A DNA stretch of 64,000 nucleotides from CAYXXZ01 sp964469165 (GCA_964469165.1 CAYXXZ010000003.1:1-64000); one strand, 5' to 3'; shown: positions 35,575 through 45,300, numbered from the stretch's first letter. A program made the numbers and translations. The notes: generated from the letters alone by a model not told the origin.

Positions 35575-35768
35575 GCACTCCGGCGAATACTTCTTGCCAT
35601 TCAAATGGATAGCCATACCCTCGGCAAAAATCTGAAAGCACTCAAAGCTGATCAAAATTTGCACAGAACCTTCCTCGTTACGGGCGCTCAGTACGACAAG
35701 CTGGTGTAGTATACAAGTTGTTAAAGAGCAGTAGAAGTTACGTTGCTCACCCACCGAATAAAACTGTG
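35575..35768 (-). promoter_or_regulatory. CRISPR leader region
   Basis: This 194-bp gap between the cas6 stop and the first intact repeat is relatively A/T-rich (for example CAAAAATCTGAAAGC, GATCAAAATTTGC) and is the inferred leader. On the minus strand it contains the boxA at 35730-35718 followed directly by TATACT (35713-35708), which could be a -10 box, although I find no convincing -35 at the right distance. Confidence 0.6.
35718..35730 (-). promoter_or_regulatory. boxA antitermination element upstream of the array
   Basis: On the minus strand 35730-35718 reads TGCTCTTTAACAA, identical to the boxA of E. coli rRNA operons, which loads NusB-NusE and shields untranslated RNA from Rho. boxA elements ahead of CRISPR arrays are known in Salmonella and others. 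It lies 38 bases after the cas6 stop and about 145 bases before the first repeat, on the strand that gives leftward transcription, so it would act on RNA reading from the cas operon into the array. Confidence 0.8.
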
Positions 35769-36686
35769 TCAGTAGAGCAGCCGGTAGTGGCCAAGCCCAA
35801 AAACGGCTTTCTTGCCCAGGTGCAACCACTGCCCTTCTGTCAGAAGCGAGGCGAAGGGCGCGAGGCTGCCGGAAAGCTCGACACGGCCCACCAGTCCACC
35901 AAAAGTCATAGCCTGCCGCTGACGGCTGGAATAGCGTGTCCAGTCTCGCCACTTCATATCTGCTTTTAGTTGGATATTTCTGGCGCCCTCATCCAGGGCA
36001 GTAAAATCGAGCTGTTGCGAGTTGCGCAGTTGGGTATCGCACAGCAACTGGTAGCGGCGCGCCAGTGCTATCAGCAGAGTTCTGGCATCCAGTTCCCGCA
36101 GACCCACGTTTTTCTCTTGTCGCTGCAGACGCAGCGGTGTGGTGAATTCCAGCACGACGTTGTCACCCATCATCACAGGTGATAATCCTGCCGGGTCGTG
36201 GGGCTGAATCCTGCCGCCCGCCTGATAGATGGCATCGTCGTCCTGCTCTCGGTGAATACTTACCAGTTGGCAGCGGCTGTGGCTTTTGCTCAGGCCACGG
36301 GCCAGCGCCCGTTCCCAGGCGAGAATGACTAGCGGTAACTGAAACAGAGCCTTGCCCATCAGCACCATGGAAAAGCGGAACTCTTCCCCACCTTCCAGTG
36401 CCCTGGCTCCTCCCTCCGGAGGCTCGATTACATAGGGATTCGGCATGGCGCTGAATTTTTGTAGAGAATGCTGTTCCGGCGGCGGCGTCTCGAAAATCTG
36501 TGAGTAGGGACAGGTGGACAGCAGCGGACAGCCCTTGCAATCTTTCATGCGGGTCATGCAGGCCACCCGCCGCAGTGCATGGCCGAAGGCGCCACGCAGC
36601 ATAGAGCCGGCGAAATCCGGCAACCGCAGGGGTTCGAGGGCGCGGACGGTGAAGGTGTAGCGGCAGAAGGTGAGCACCTGGGTCAC
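35769..36686 (-). CDS. cas6: Cas6-family pre-crRNA processing endoribonuclease
   Basis: Cas6 cuts the repeat in the array transcript to give crRNAs. This 305-residue RAMP protein has the N-terminal FTVRALEPLRLPDFAGSMLRGAFGHALRR strand-helix unit, a four-cysteine insert (CMTRMKDCKGCPLLSTCPY) typical of the Cas6 branch with a zinc-like cluster, and the glycine-rich C-terminal loop LGKKAVFGLGHYRL. The GTG at 36686 overlaps the card1 stop (GTGA) and removes an unrelated upstream extension. It is the last gene of the cas operon and is directly followed by the boxA and array. Confidence 0.88.
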   Translation of the reverse strand: MTQVLTFCRYTFTVRALEPLRLPDFAGSMLRGAFGHALRRVACMTRMKDCKGCPLLSTCPYSQIFETPPPEQHSLQKFSAMPNPYVIEPPEGGARALEGGEEFRFSMVLMGKALFQLPLVILAWERALARGLSKSHSRCQLVSIHREQDDDAIYQAGGRIQPHDPAGLSPVMMGDNVVLEFTTPLRLQRQEKNVGLRELDARTLLIALARRYQLLCDTQLRNSQQLDFTALDEGARNIQLKADMKWRDWTRYSSRQRQAMTFGGLVGRVELSGSLAPFASLLTEGQWLHLGKKAVFGLGHYRLLY

Positions 36687-37828
36687 TGCTTGATCCAATC
36701 CCTTAGCACGGATTTCAATTGCTGGACCTGCCCGCCCTGTACCACTTTGATTCGCAGATCCTTTGCTCGTTGCTGATCGGCAGGGTTCAGCGGCCGATAG
36801 CTGACCAGCATGGATTTGGTGCTCAATCCACCCAGGTCGCTGATGGAGTCCAGCTTGTAAACGGTGTCTGTTGCCGCCTCGGCTGTTCCCTTGCCAGCCA
36901 TGCGTTTGGTCTTGCACTCGATCAGGTGCAGGCGATTGCGGGCCATGAAGCAGACATCCACTTCATTATGAGAAGTGGCACCGATACGATGAATATGCTG
37001 GTTCAGACGTGGGCTATCCTGGATCACTCCCTCGCCCTTCAGCTCATTGAGTTTACTGTTGACGTAGGATTCCAGCCAGCCACCATTGGCCCAATTGCGC
37101 GCTTGCTCATCCACAAACTGAATTTGCGCGGTCACTCTGCCCCGTAACAGACCAGCTTCGGCACACTCATCCAGCAAAACCACCAGCTGTGGGTCGGCAT
37201 GCTTTACCACGGTTTTCAGTTCCAGAGACAGGGTATGTTTTCTTTCCGCCTCGCTGGCCAGAAGATTCAACTGTCCAATGGCTCCTTGCCATTCATCCAC
37301 TTTCAATACCAGGCGTTCACACAATTCGCGCAGATTCTGGGGCAACCCCGCTATCTGGCTTTCGCCACGAAATTCATAACCGTAGGCCTGAATGTAGCTT
37401 TTCAGGTCGATGCGCTGTGAAAGATCGTGGCTGGACGGGTCACCGTTCAGGAACAGCACCTTGTCATCTTCCACCTTCACATAGAACACAGCCGAACCGT
37501 TCATGCGAAAGACTTCCTGGGCGGCGATAGCCATCCATTTGGTGCCACCCGTTACGTTCAGCGCGATTTCATCAGCCGGCTCATTTTCGACCAAGGCCAT
37601 CAGCTGATGCTCCATGGCATCAAAATCATCGACGATATCCAGAGGATGCTGCACTACCTTGATGCCGCGCGGTTTTATCACCTGCTCCAGATAATTGGCC
37701 TGGTGCTGCATTTGCGGCGTTACCAGCAACACCACCTTTTCGGGCTTCATGTCGTTATCCAGTAACGGCAGCAGGTTTGGTGCAGCCTGCTGGGAGACCA
37801 TGCAGAAATGGGTTTTGAATTTTTTCAT
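36683..37828 (-). CDS. card1: Card1/Can2-type CARF nuclease (DUF1887), predicted cyclic-oligoadenylate-activated effector
   Basis: This 381-residue protein has an N-terminal CARF domain, with the ligand-binding segment ALNVTGGTKWMA (NVTGGTK at residues 91-97), and a C-terminal restriction-endonuclease-like domain: Glu253 in GGWLESYV, Glu289-Val-Asp291 in HNEVDVCF and Glu304-Cys-Lys306 in LIECKTKR. The order and length match Card1/Can2 enzymes, which are switched on by cyclic tetra-adenylate to cut nucleic acid in type III immunity. It lies between cmr6 (4-base gap) and cas6 (overlap). The exact substrate (ssDNA, RNA or nicked dsDNA) cannot be told from sequence. Confidence 0.88.
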   Translation of the reverse strand: MKKFKTHFCMVSQQAAPNLLPLLDNDMKPEKVVLLVTPQMQHQANYLEQVIKPRGIKVVQHPLDIVDDFDAMEHQLMALVENEPADEIALNVTGGTKWMAIAAQEVFRMNGSAVFYVKVEDDKVLFLNGDPSSHDLSQRIDLKSYIQAYGYEFRGESQIAGLPQNLRELCERLVLKVDEWQGAIGQLNLLASEAERKHTLSLELKTVVKHADPQLVVLLDECAEAGLLRGRVTAQIQFVDEQARNWANGGWLESYVNSKLNELKGEGVIQDSPRLNQHIHRIGATSHNEVDVCFMARNRLHLIECKTKRMAGKGTAEAATDTVYKLDSISDLGGLSTKSMLVSYRPLNPADQQRAKDLRIKVVQGGQVQQLKSVLRDWIKQ

Positions 37829-37832
37829 TGAA

Positions 37833-39065
37833 TCAGCCCCCGCCGCCTTTAAGTGAAGCCACAGCCGCTTTCAAACGATCCTTGCCTTTTTTGGAGACGC
37901 CCCATTTCAGGGTTTCAGCCAGTATTTCTGCCGCCTCAAGACGGCTGCGCAACTCTTCCCAGGATGTGGCAACCTGGATGAATTCGTTGCGCTTGCTGTC
38001 GAATTCCTGACCGGGCTGGTAAGCGCCATGGCGGACCTGCTCGAACGCCTCCCGAAATTTTTCAATTACGGGTAGATGCTCTTCATAGGCCAGTTCTTCC
38101 GGGCTCAGCGTGCTGCGGCGCTCGACTTCCTGTTGCTGTCGCAACTGTTCTTCCCGCTCTGCTTTCTTTGCCGCGTCTTCTTTCATCGCGCCATAACCCA
38201 CGGCGGTTTTGGCACCAAAGCCGAGCCACTCGAAGGCGTGTGCGAAAGCAGCTTGCAGTAGTTGCTGCCACAGACCATCTTTGGCGAGTTCTGATGCATG
38301 TTGTTCCAACAACGCCAGATCGCACTGCACATGGAAAGAAAAACTCGAGCCGGGTGGTACGGTTAAAAAGCTGATGGGTATGGGTTGACCGGAATCGTGT
38401 GGGTTCTGCCCTTCTTGATAGTAATGCTTCTGGTGGGGCGTCATGATTTCCACCTGCAGGGAATCACCCTTGATTTGGGGAATGACATCCCAGAAGGTAA
38501 GAGCGCCGCGCAGATGTTCTTTGTCTCCGTCTTTGCTTTCTTTACCGAATAACACATCCAGCATCGAGAGCAGAACCGGTTCCTTGTTGTTGTCCACAAT
38601 TTGCTTTTCATTGACGACAAACGGATAGATCGGCTTTTTAAGCCAGCCATAACCGTCACCCCACTCGCCGGAAGCAAGTTCTCTGGCAGCTTGGCGCAAC
38701 ACGCCTTTCACGCCACTGCCGGGCAAATAGGGCAGGCCATAGGGGTTGAGAAAAGCGAAGCCGTTTTCCAATGGGTGTTCATTGCCAAGACCAGTAGTAA
38801 AGGGCGATGCGGCGACAGCATCCAACTGCACACTATTGGCCGTATCGGATATTGCGGCGAAACTGGCCTGTTGGCGAGCAAGCAGGGTAGCCATGACTTT
38901 TTTGTCATCGTCATTCAGCTTACCTGCTCGTTTCAACGGCACGACTTTTTCCTTTTCCTTGGCGAAATTACTGTTCCACACCTGCAGATACATGCCAAAA
39001 CGCAACCCCGGTGAGGCGTTGCTGAAGTCCTTGCCCAGATAATCGGGTATGGCGGCGATGGCCAT
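37833..39065 (-). CDS. cmr6: Cmr6, Cas7-like RAMP subunit of the type III-B complex
   Basis: Cmr6 caps the backbone of the Cmr complex near the 3' end of the crRNA. The RAMP core is clear: LVPLP-like start LRFGMYLQVWNSNF, TTGLGNEHPLENGFAFLNPYGLPYLPGSGVKGVLRQ (residues about 90-125) and LGFGAKTAVGYGAM at its end near residue 300. About 105 further residues form a charged, probably coiled-coil tail (AAKKAEREEQLRQQQEVERR onward) ending in KGGGG, so the protein (410 residues) is longer than the RAMP domain requires. It follows cmr5 by one base. Confidence 0.92.
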   Translation of the reverse strand: MAIAAIPDYLGKDFSNASPGLRFGMYLQVWNSNFAKEKEKVVPLKRAGKLNDDDKKVMATLLARQQASFAAISDTANSVQLDAVAASPFTTGLGNEHPLENGFAFLNPYGLPYLPGSGVKGVLRQAARELASGEWGDGYGWLKKPIYPFVVNEKQIVDNNKEPVLLSMLDVLFGKESKDGDKEHLRGALTFWDVIPQIKGDSLQVEIMTPHQKHYYQEGQNPHDSGQPIPISFLTVPPGSSFSFHVQCDLALLEQHASELAKDGLWQQLLQAAFAHAFEWLGFGAKTAVGYGAMKEDAAKKAEREEQLRQQQEVERRSTLSPEELAYEEHLPVIEKFREAFEQVRHGAYQPGQEFDSKRNEFIQVATSWEELRSRLEAAEILAETLKWGVSKKGKDRLKAAVASLKGGGG

Positions 39066-39066
39066 A

Positions 39067-39450
39067 TCACTCCCCTCCCTTGCGGGCTGCGGCCATCTGG
39101 CGCAGCCATTTGAGCCAGGCGAAAGCTTCAGCGTTGATGGCCTGGTAGTCCTGCGCCTTCTCGATCTTCATCAATGCCTGCATGAAATCACTGAAGTCGG
39201 GTTTTGGTATCACTTTGGGAAACCGTTTACTGAGCCAGGCTCGTAACTGTATTGCGACCGCTTCATGCTCGTTTTTCTTTTCCTGAGCAAAAGCCATAAC
39301 CTGCATCAAGCCAGAATTCATAATAAGCGCTGGTAGCCCTTTGGAGGCATTGACATATTTGTCGTAGCTTTTACCCAGTACCTGCTGGGCTTTTTCAGTA
39401 CACTCCCAAGCATCCTGAGCACGCAGTTGTTCCAGTGTCGGTTTGCTCAT
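39067..39450 (-). CDS. cmr5: Cmr5, small subunit of the type III-B complex
   Basis: This 127-residue, mostly helical protein has the Cmr5 features LRAQDAWECTEKAQQVLG at the start, ASKGLPALIMNSGLMQVMAFAQEK in the middle and AEAFAWLKWLRQMAAARK at the end. Cmr5 stacks along the inner filament of the complex with Cas10 at its foot. The ATG at 39450 lies four bases after the cmr4 stop. An upstream extension in the same frame lies in cmr4 and is rejected. Confidence 0.92.
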   Translation of the reverse strand: MSKPTLEQLRAQDAWECTEKAQQVLGKSYDKYVNASKGLPALIMNSGLMQVMAFAQEKKNEHEAVAIQLRAWLSKRFPKVIPKPDFSDFMQALMKIEKAQDYQAINAEAFAWLKWLRQMAAARKGGE

Positions 39451-39454
39451 GGCC

Positions 39455-40366
39455 TTAATCCTCCACCACATGCGCCACAACCAGGCCGCGCCCGGTGGTG
39501 GCATCGCCGCCGATTTGCAGCAGTTTGTTGTTGATCACACCCTTGATCTGCTCCATCACGGTTTCAGCCGGGACTTCCGGCCCCTTGCCAGTACGGGTCT
39601 GGCTGGCCATCAACGGTGCGATCATGAGGGATTCCGGCGGCAGATTTTCGGTGTAGAACAGGCCGCCATCGCTGGCTGTGCCAGTTTTTTCGTCGATGCG
39701 CACATGGGGCTCCACCAGCATGGCGTTTTTGGCGAAGTAGGCAAAATCGGTGTCGGACAGCACGACCAGATCATCGGTCAGCTTTTCCCGGAAAAATGCA
39801 TACTCATCTTGCTGCGGCAGGGCCTTGGCGGCCAGGTCGGCAGCGACATCTGACAGTTCTGCCGACTTTTCAGCGGTATATTCAAAGGCTTCCAGATGCA
39901 GCTTGTCAGCGGACAGCAGGTTGCCATTGGTGAGCAGGCAGTTACCTTCCGCCACATTCAGGGCGGGCCAGCTGCCCGTAGCACCGGTCAGCATCAGCAA
40001 TCGCTGAGCGCGGGCCAGCGCCTGTGGGCAGGTGGCATAGACGTAACCACCTTTCAGGCTGCGGATCGGCAGTGCCACCAGTTGAGCATCGCCAAAACTG
40101 ACTGCTCCAGCGTACAGGCTGTCGCCGGATTCCGGACCAAACAGTGTTTTGATCAGGCCATCCAGGGTGTCTTCCTGATGCTTGTCCTTGGCAAGGGCTT
40201 TGAAGCTATGCCGCACGGCCCCCTTGATGCCAGAACCAGCAAAACAGGGGTGGCCCGTGTGTTTTTCACGTTGGATGGGGTTGTCGATCACATCGATGGC
40301 TTGCCCGGCACCCACATGAACGGGGCTGACGGCGTACAGGAAAACGCTGGCGTGTTTTTCAAACAT
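39455..40366 (-). CDS. cmr4: Cmr4, Cas7-like backbone and target-RNA cleaving subunit
   Basis: Cmr4 forms the repeating backbone and cuts target RNA at 6-nt intervals. The 303-residue protein has SPVHVGAGQAIDVIDNPIQREKHTGHPCFAGSGIKGAVRHSF (residues 14-55): the Asp in VIDNPIQRE corresponds to the catalytic Asp of the family, followed by the RAMP SGIKGA motif. It ends with LQIGGDATTGRGLVV. It is separated from cmr3 by 745 bases that contain a toxin-antitoxin pair on the other strand, so it may need its own promoter; AAAGGA precedes its ATG. Confidence 0.94.
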   Translation of the reverse strand: MFEKHASVFLYAVSPVHVGAGQAIDVIDNPIQREKHTGHPCFAGSGIKGAVRHSFKALAKDKHQEDTLDGLIKTLFGPESGDSLYAGAVSFGDAQLVALPIRSLKGGYVYATCPQALARAQRLLMLTGATGSWPALNVAEGNCLLTNGNLLSADKLHLEAFEYTAEKSAELSDVAADLAAKALPQQDEYAFFREKLTDDLVVLSDTDFAYFAKNAMLVEPHVRIDEKTGTASDGGLFYTENLPPESLMIAPLMASQTRTGKGPEVPAETVMEQIKGVINNKLLQIGGDATTGRGLVVAHVVED

Positions 40367-40408
40367 GGTTTAGTATCCTTTCAAGTTGGTCATATTCTGG
40401 AGCCACTC

Positions 40409-40705
40409 ATGACACAAGTAGTCAATATTCATGAAGCAAAAGCCCATCTTTCCGAGTTGCTGGCCAAGGTGGAAGCCGGTGAAACGGTGGTGATCGCGCG
40501 CCGCAACAAGCCCATTGCCAGGCTGGTCATGGCGGAAAGCGAAGCGCCGAAAAAAGAGCCGCGTCGCCTCGGGCTCGCGAAAGGCGAGTTCAGCATCCCG
40601 GATGACTTTTTTGAGCCGCTGGATGAAGAGCTATTGGCGTTGTTCTCCGGCGACACCTCGTATGCCACAGATCCACTGCACCCGGACTGGAAGCCTGAAA
40701 AATGA
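40409..40705 (+). CDS. Phd/YefM-type antitoxin
   Basis: This 98-residue protein begins TQVVNIHEAKAHLSELLAKVEAGETVVIARRNKPIARLV, the standard Phd/YefM DNA-binding fold at residues 2-40, and ends in a flexible acidic tail that normally wraps the toxin. Its stop overlaps the toxin start (ATGA). It lies on the + strand between cmr3 and cmr4, opposite to the cas operon. Confidence 0.9.
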   Translation: MTQVVNIHEAKAHLSELLAKVEAGETVVIARRNKPIARLVMAESEAPKKEPRRLGLAKGEFSIPDDFFEPLDEELLALFSGDTSYATDPLHPDWKPEK

Positions 40706-41097
40706 AATTGCTGCTCGATACCTGCACGTTTCTGTGGATGGGCGGCCAACCAGATCGCCTTTCGACCGACGCCAGGACAGCGCTGAGCGATACTGACAAC
40801 GAGCTGTTCCTCAGCCCGGTCTCTCTGTGGGAAATTCTGGTCAACCACATGCGTGGGAAAAGACTGCCCCTGAAAGTACCGGGTGATCCAGAGCACTATT
40901 TCGCCGAGTTGCGTCAGCGAATGGGCCTGATCTCGCTGCCTGTCACGGAAGCAGCGGTTATTCAGCTGCCCAAACTGCCACCCGTGCATCAGGATCCCTT
41001 CGACCGTCTGCTGATTTGCCAGGCCATCGATCAGGGTTTGATTCTGGTGACGCCCGATGCGCATATCTCGCGCTATCCGATTCGTACCCTGTGGTAA
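40702..41097 (+). CDS. PIN-domain toxin (VapC-like)
   Basis: This 131-residue PIN protein has the acidic residues expected of an RNase toxin: Asp6 in LLLDTCTFLW, Glu44 in SLWEILVN, Asp99 in HQDPFDRLLICQA (with the FDR motif) and a late Asp in LVTPDAHI. PIN toxins with Phd-type antitoxins cut tRNA or other RNA. The gene ends 14 bases from the cmr3 stop, tail to tail. Confidence 0.9.
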   Translation: MKLLLDTCTFLWMGGQPDRLSTDARTALSDTDNELFLSPVSLWEILVNHMRGKRLPLKVPGDPEHYFAELRQRMGLISLPVTEAAVIQLPKLPPVHQDPFDRLLICQAIDQGLILVTPDAHISRYPIRTLW

Positions 41098-41111
41098 GTG
41101 TTGTTTTTCAT

Positions 41112-42317
41112 TCATGACCAGGCCCCTATGATGCAACGGTTGAATCCTTCGGCGCGTCGGGCGTCATTTTCACAGGATTCGCCCCACAGACCGCTGTTGA
41201 CAAGGTTGCGAAGGGCGTCCGGAGTGGCTTCCAGCTCTTCCAGCCAGTAAACGCTGCCAGCCGGAGCAACCCGCTGAGCGGGTTTGGGTTGCCAGTTGGC
41301 CAGATCCCAGCCCGACAGCGTTTCGGCACGAGGTATCGCGGCGGATACCAGCTTTGCCGTGATACCGCCCGGCAGGGTTATATGACCGTCGCTGTTTTTC
41401 TGGCTGGCACCGTCGCGGGAAGGCAGCTTCCAGCCTTCCACAAACAGGCCGGGGCTGGTCAGCACGAGGCGGCAGCGCCCGGCATTGGCGATAGCCTGAT
41501 AGTCTGGCTCCGGCAAGGCGATGTCGATGGTTTCAATGGAAGCGGCCCGGCCATCGCCGCCGAAGCGCAGCAGTCCATCAGCGGGTGGTTGCGCGCCAGT
41601 GACGGCGGCGAGAAATCCCACGTCATAATTAGTAATGATGGGCTCACCCGTCTGCTTGTCAGTGCCGATACGGCTGCCTTTTTTGTGCATCACCAGGGCC
41701 TGGGTGGAAAATAACTTGCCCTCTTCCACGCTGCGTGTGACGCCATTCATGCCGATACCTACGCGGGCATCGAAACTCCAGAGCTGCGATGCATGCACGA
41801 GCTGTTCGGTGCTTGGCGTTTCGCCCTTCACATAAACTGCCCAGCCCGCCTGCGTCAGCCAGTAGCCGCTTTCCGGTTTGCTGCGTTTTGCTCCCTGGGC
41901 CAGCACCGGCAACATGGGCAATGGAAATGACGAAGGCAGATTGATGGTTTGGGGCGACAGGCGGCAGACCTCCAGTTTGCCATCATCGGTTTTGCTGATG
42001 ACCAGATCAGCCGGTGGCGGCAGCAGAACTTCTGCCTTGCCCGCATCGCTTTTACGCGCCAGATAAAAACCGGACAAGGTAAAGCTGCCGGGCTCTTTCG
42101 GCGTGCCCAGTTCGGCATCGTGAGTGATTTGGCCGGCGGCAAAGGCGGCCAGATCGATCCGGCGATCCACCAGCATCCGCGAGCGAATGGCTCCCGCCGC
42201 CACGGATGGCCAGGGCGGGATCAGGCTTTCGCCATAGCTGCCGGGGTCGCCGAACAGTTTGTTGCCGCGCAGAAACAGTACATCCAGTGGCTCGATAAAG
42301 CGGTATTCGATACTCAT
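41112..42317 (-). CDS. cmr3: Cmr3, Cas5-like subunit of the type III-B complex
   Basis: Cmr3 holds the 5' handle of the crRNA beside Cas10. The 401-residue protein opens with RFIEPLDVLFLRGNKLFGDPGSYGESLIPPWPSVAAGAIRSR (residues 6-47), the Cmr3 signature, and ends with LPGGITAKLVSAAIPRAETLSGWDLA. Its ATG overlaps the cas10 stop by four bases. It is the last gene before the toxin-antitoxin insertion. Confidence 0.93.
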   Translation of the reverse strand: MSIEYRFIEPLDVLFLRGNKLFGDPGSYGESLIPPWPSVAAGAIRSRMLVDRRIDLAAFAAGQITHDAELGTPKEPGSFTLSGFYLARKSDAGKAEVLLPPPADLVISKTDDGKLEVCRLSPQTINLPSSFPLPMLPVLAQGAKRSKPESGYWLTQAGWAVYVKGETPSTEQLVHASQLWSFDARVGIGMNGVTRSVEEGKLFSTQALVMHKKGSRIGTDKQTGEPIITNYDVGFLAAVTGAQPPADGLLRFGGDGRAASIETIDIALPEPDYQAIANAGRCRLVLTSPGLFVEGWKLPSRDGASQKNSDGHITLPGGITAKLVSAAIPRAETLSGWDLANWQPKPAQRVAPAGSVYWLEELEATPDALRNLVNSGLWGESCENDARRAEGFNRCIIGAWS

Positions 42318-45300
42318 TGGTCACCTCCTTGTTCTTCGGCGGATACACGGGTTTCACGGGCAAGGAATTCGGCAACGGAAAGGAAATTGCGTAGTTTTTC
42401 GATGCGCTTTTCCTGCGGCCAGTTGAGAGCCAGTTTCACCAGACTTTCCGCCAGCTCCGACACCTGTTTCTTGGCGTCACCATTTGCCTGCCGGTCCAAC
42501 TGGTATGTCAGCAAGCTCTGGGCCATACCGCTGTCAAAGACATTGGCGGGCAGCTCGCTTTCGTCCAGCCATTCCAAGGTGTGGTAGATGGCGCGGCGGG
42601 ACACGCCATCGGCTGCCAGGAAGTCACGCATGGCGATCAGCAGCCTGATGGGCTTGACCGGCCCATCCCACTTTTCAGTGAGATACAGCGCACCGCCGGA
42701 GCGTTTGACGATGGTGAGAGAGAAGGCATCGCGGCCCCCTTCGTTCTTGGCACGACTTTCGGCGCTGCGCAGTTCTCGCAGCACGGCAGAAAGCGGCGCC
42801 TGGTGGTGGGCGATAATGGCGCCACACGAAGCCGTCGCCCCAGAGCGGACTTGTCCGTCCGACCCAACATGAGAGCCGCCCATCATGCGCATCAAGCGGC
42901 CATCCAGCCAGGCGAAGCCGCTCTTGCATACCAGTTTCTTGCGTCCGCGCAACTCGCCCCAGTCAACCGCTTCGTCTTCCGGCACCGTACCACTGTAGGC
43001 ATAGCGCAGGCGCTGCATGGCAGAGAGCAGGTCGGTCACCGGCAGCATGGCCAGCACGTCATCACCTCCGGCGTAGATCAGTCGGCCCAGGTGTTCCTCT
43101 TCCACCACATGGCGCACCACGGTTTGCGAGAAATCGTTGAGCGCGCCGGAAATGGCCAGGTGACGGTTGGGTGTGATCGCCCGTTGCTGATCACCATATT
43201 GCTTGATCAGCGGCTGATTGGCGGCACGCTTGGCAAAGCCTGTCTGCACCTTGGGGTGAAAGCTCTGCTGATAAGTGATGGCTGTGTCGGTTTTTTCGTC
43301 GCCGGACAGAATAGCGCCCATGCGGTCGCCATCCATCATCAGCAGGCTGTAGTAGGTTTCTACACGCTTGATGCCAAGCAACTGGCGAATTTCACGCTGT
43401 GCTTCATCGAGCGCCTCGCCATCGTCGTCCGCATCACGCGCTGCTTCCAACCAACCGGGAATGCGAGCAACCAGACCAGGTTCACCTTTCGCACTGTAAA
43501 TGGCCTTTGCCAGTTTGCGTGGCAGAGCAACGCGCGGCTGCTGCGCCAATGTGGCTTCCAGCTCATCACTGATAACCGCGTTGATATTTTTCTCAAGCTG
43601 ATGGGCCAGAGCCATGGTGTGGGTGGACACCACGAATCGGCCAATTTTTTCTTTCAGTTTCAGCGCCTCTTCAACCTCTTCGGCAAAGAGTGTTGGCCAC
43701 AGGCGTTTGATGGCTGGCAAGGCACTCAAGTGCTCACCCTTTTTCGCCCAGGATGGCTTCTTGTCGGCAATTTCCGTCCAAAGCGTACCTTGCTGCTTGC
43801 GGTAATTCTGGTTCCAGTGCAATTGCTCGCGATTGGTGGTCAGCCATTCGTTCTCGCCCGTCAGCGAGCAGCGCCAGCCTTCCTGCGTTGTTTGCACAAA
43901 GGTGCGACTGGCCTTGGCAGCGGCCATGACGCGCTCGGCCAGGTCGAATACTGCCGGGTAGAGCACGCCGGGGTTGGGGGCGAAGAACACGAACTGCTTG
44001 CCCTGTTCATCCACCAGTTCCAGCTCCTTTTGCAGGACCTTCCAGGCGGGTTTGTCCAAAAAGCCCGGTTCGCCTTCACCCGTAAAAAACGGCCTCATGG
44101 AAGCAGACAATTGATCGATATCCAGATCCCGTTGCTTCTGTTCATCACGACAACGAATCAGCGAGAACGGTACTGCTGCCCAGTGGACTTCCGGAAAGCC
44201 TTGCAGTTGCTCCTTCATTTGCTCGTAAGGTGTGGTGATATTTTCCTGTTCACCGCTGTAGCCGGCGGTGCTCAGCAGCAGCGTCACCACGCTCTCGCCC
44301 AACTCTTGCAGCCACGTTCTTACGCCAGTTTCTACCATCTCGGCAATGGCCTTGGCCTGGCTGGCGGGCACTACCGCCACAAAGCGGTTGGGCAACGCCG
44401 CTGAAAACAGCGGGTTGCTGTCGGTACTGCCTTTGTTCCAGGTGCATTCTGCAAACAGATCATCCGGCAGATTCATCTGCTCGCGCAGCCACAGATCCAC
44501 CTGCGGAATCCCGCGCAAACGCGGGAACAGAATGGCGTCCGGCCCCAGTTGTTCGCACACCGAACGCATGGCTTCCCAGGCGAGGCGGGACAGTAAATGG
44601 GAGCCAGCCCATAGATCGGAGGTGGTGCGGGCCGCGGCAATGAAGGGTTGCACCGGGCCGATGGACAGGCTCAGCAGAGCAACTTCGCCATCAGGATCGG
44701 CGGCGAAGGCACCGGCAAAGGCCGAGGTCAAATCCAGGTGATCCCAGATGCTGTGGTCGGGAATGCGGGTGTCGGCAGGCAGTATCTCCCACAAGTTACC
44801 GAGCTTGTCGTTATCCTCGGTGTCGGCGTTGGTCACGCCCAACTCCGGCCCGAAGCGCCAGAAAGCCAGCAGCAATTTGCGCCAGTCTGGTGATTCTTCC
44901 TTGCCGGCACCGAGCCTAACCAGCAACTCGGACAGGTGGTTGAAGCTGCGCTCCTTGACGGCTTCGATGGCGGTATCCGTCAACCCGCCGGATTTACCCA
45001 GATCGAACGTCTCGCCGGTCAATGGGTGAATCAGCACCGGTTCTTTGGCCCAGAGCACCTGTGCCCAGCCGGAAACGGCCAGCGTCCTTTCTTCACCATT
45101 TTTGGTGGGGACGGTGATTTCATCCATGGGGAATTGCGGGCGATCCGCTGCTGCCGCCCACCAGTCGGCGCGCTGGATGTGGCGGTACATATCCGCAGGG
45201 ATGCCTTTTTTGAACAGGGTGCGGGTGAGCACTTCGTCGTTGTCGACATCCACGCTGTCGGCAGTGATTTCGTGAAAACCGAGCAGGCGGGTCAAGGCAC

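Noticed and set aside
36687..36917. Long N-terminal extension of Cas6
   Set aside because: It reads across the end of card1 in another frame; the GTGA overlap at 36686 gives a start that fits the RAMP fold.
42581..44404. A 607-residue open frame on the + strand
   Set aside because: Mirror of cas10; no recognisable domain.
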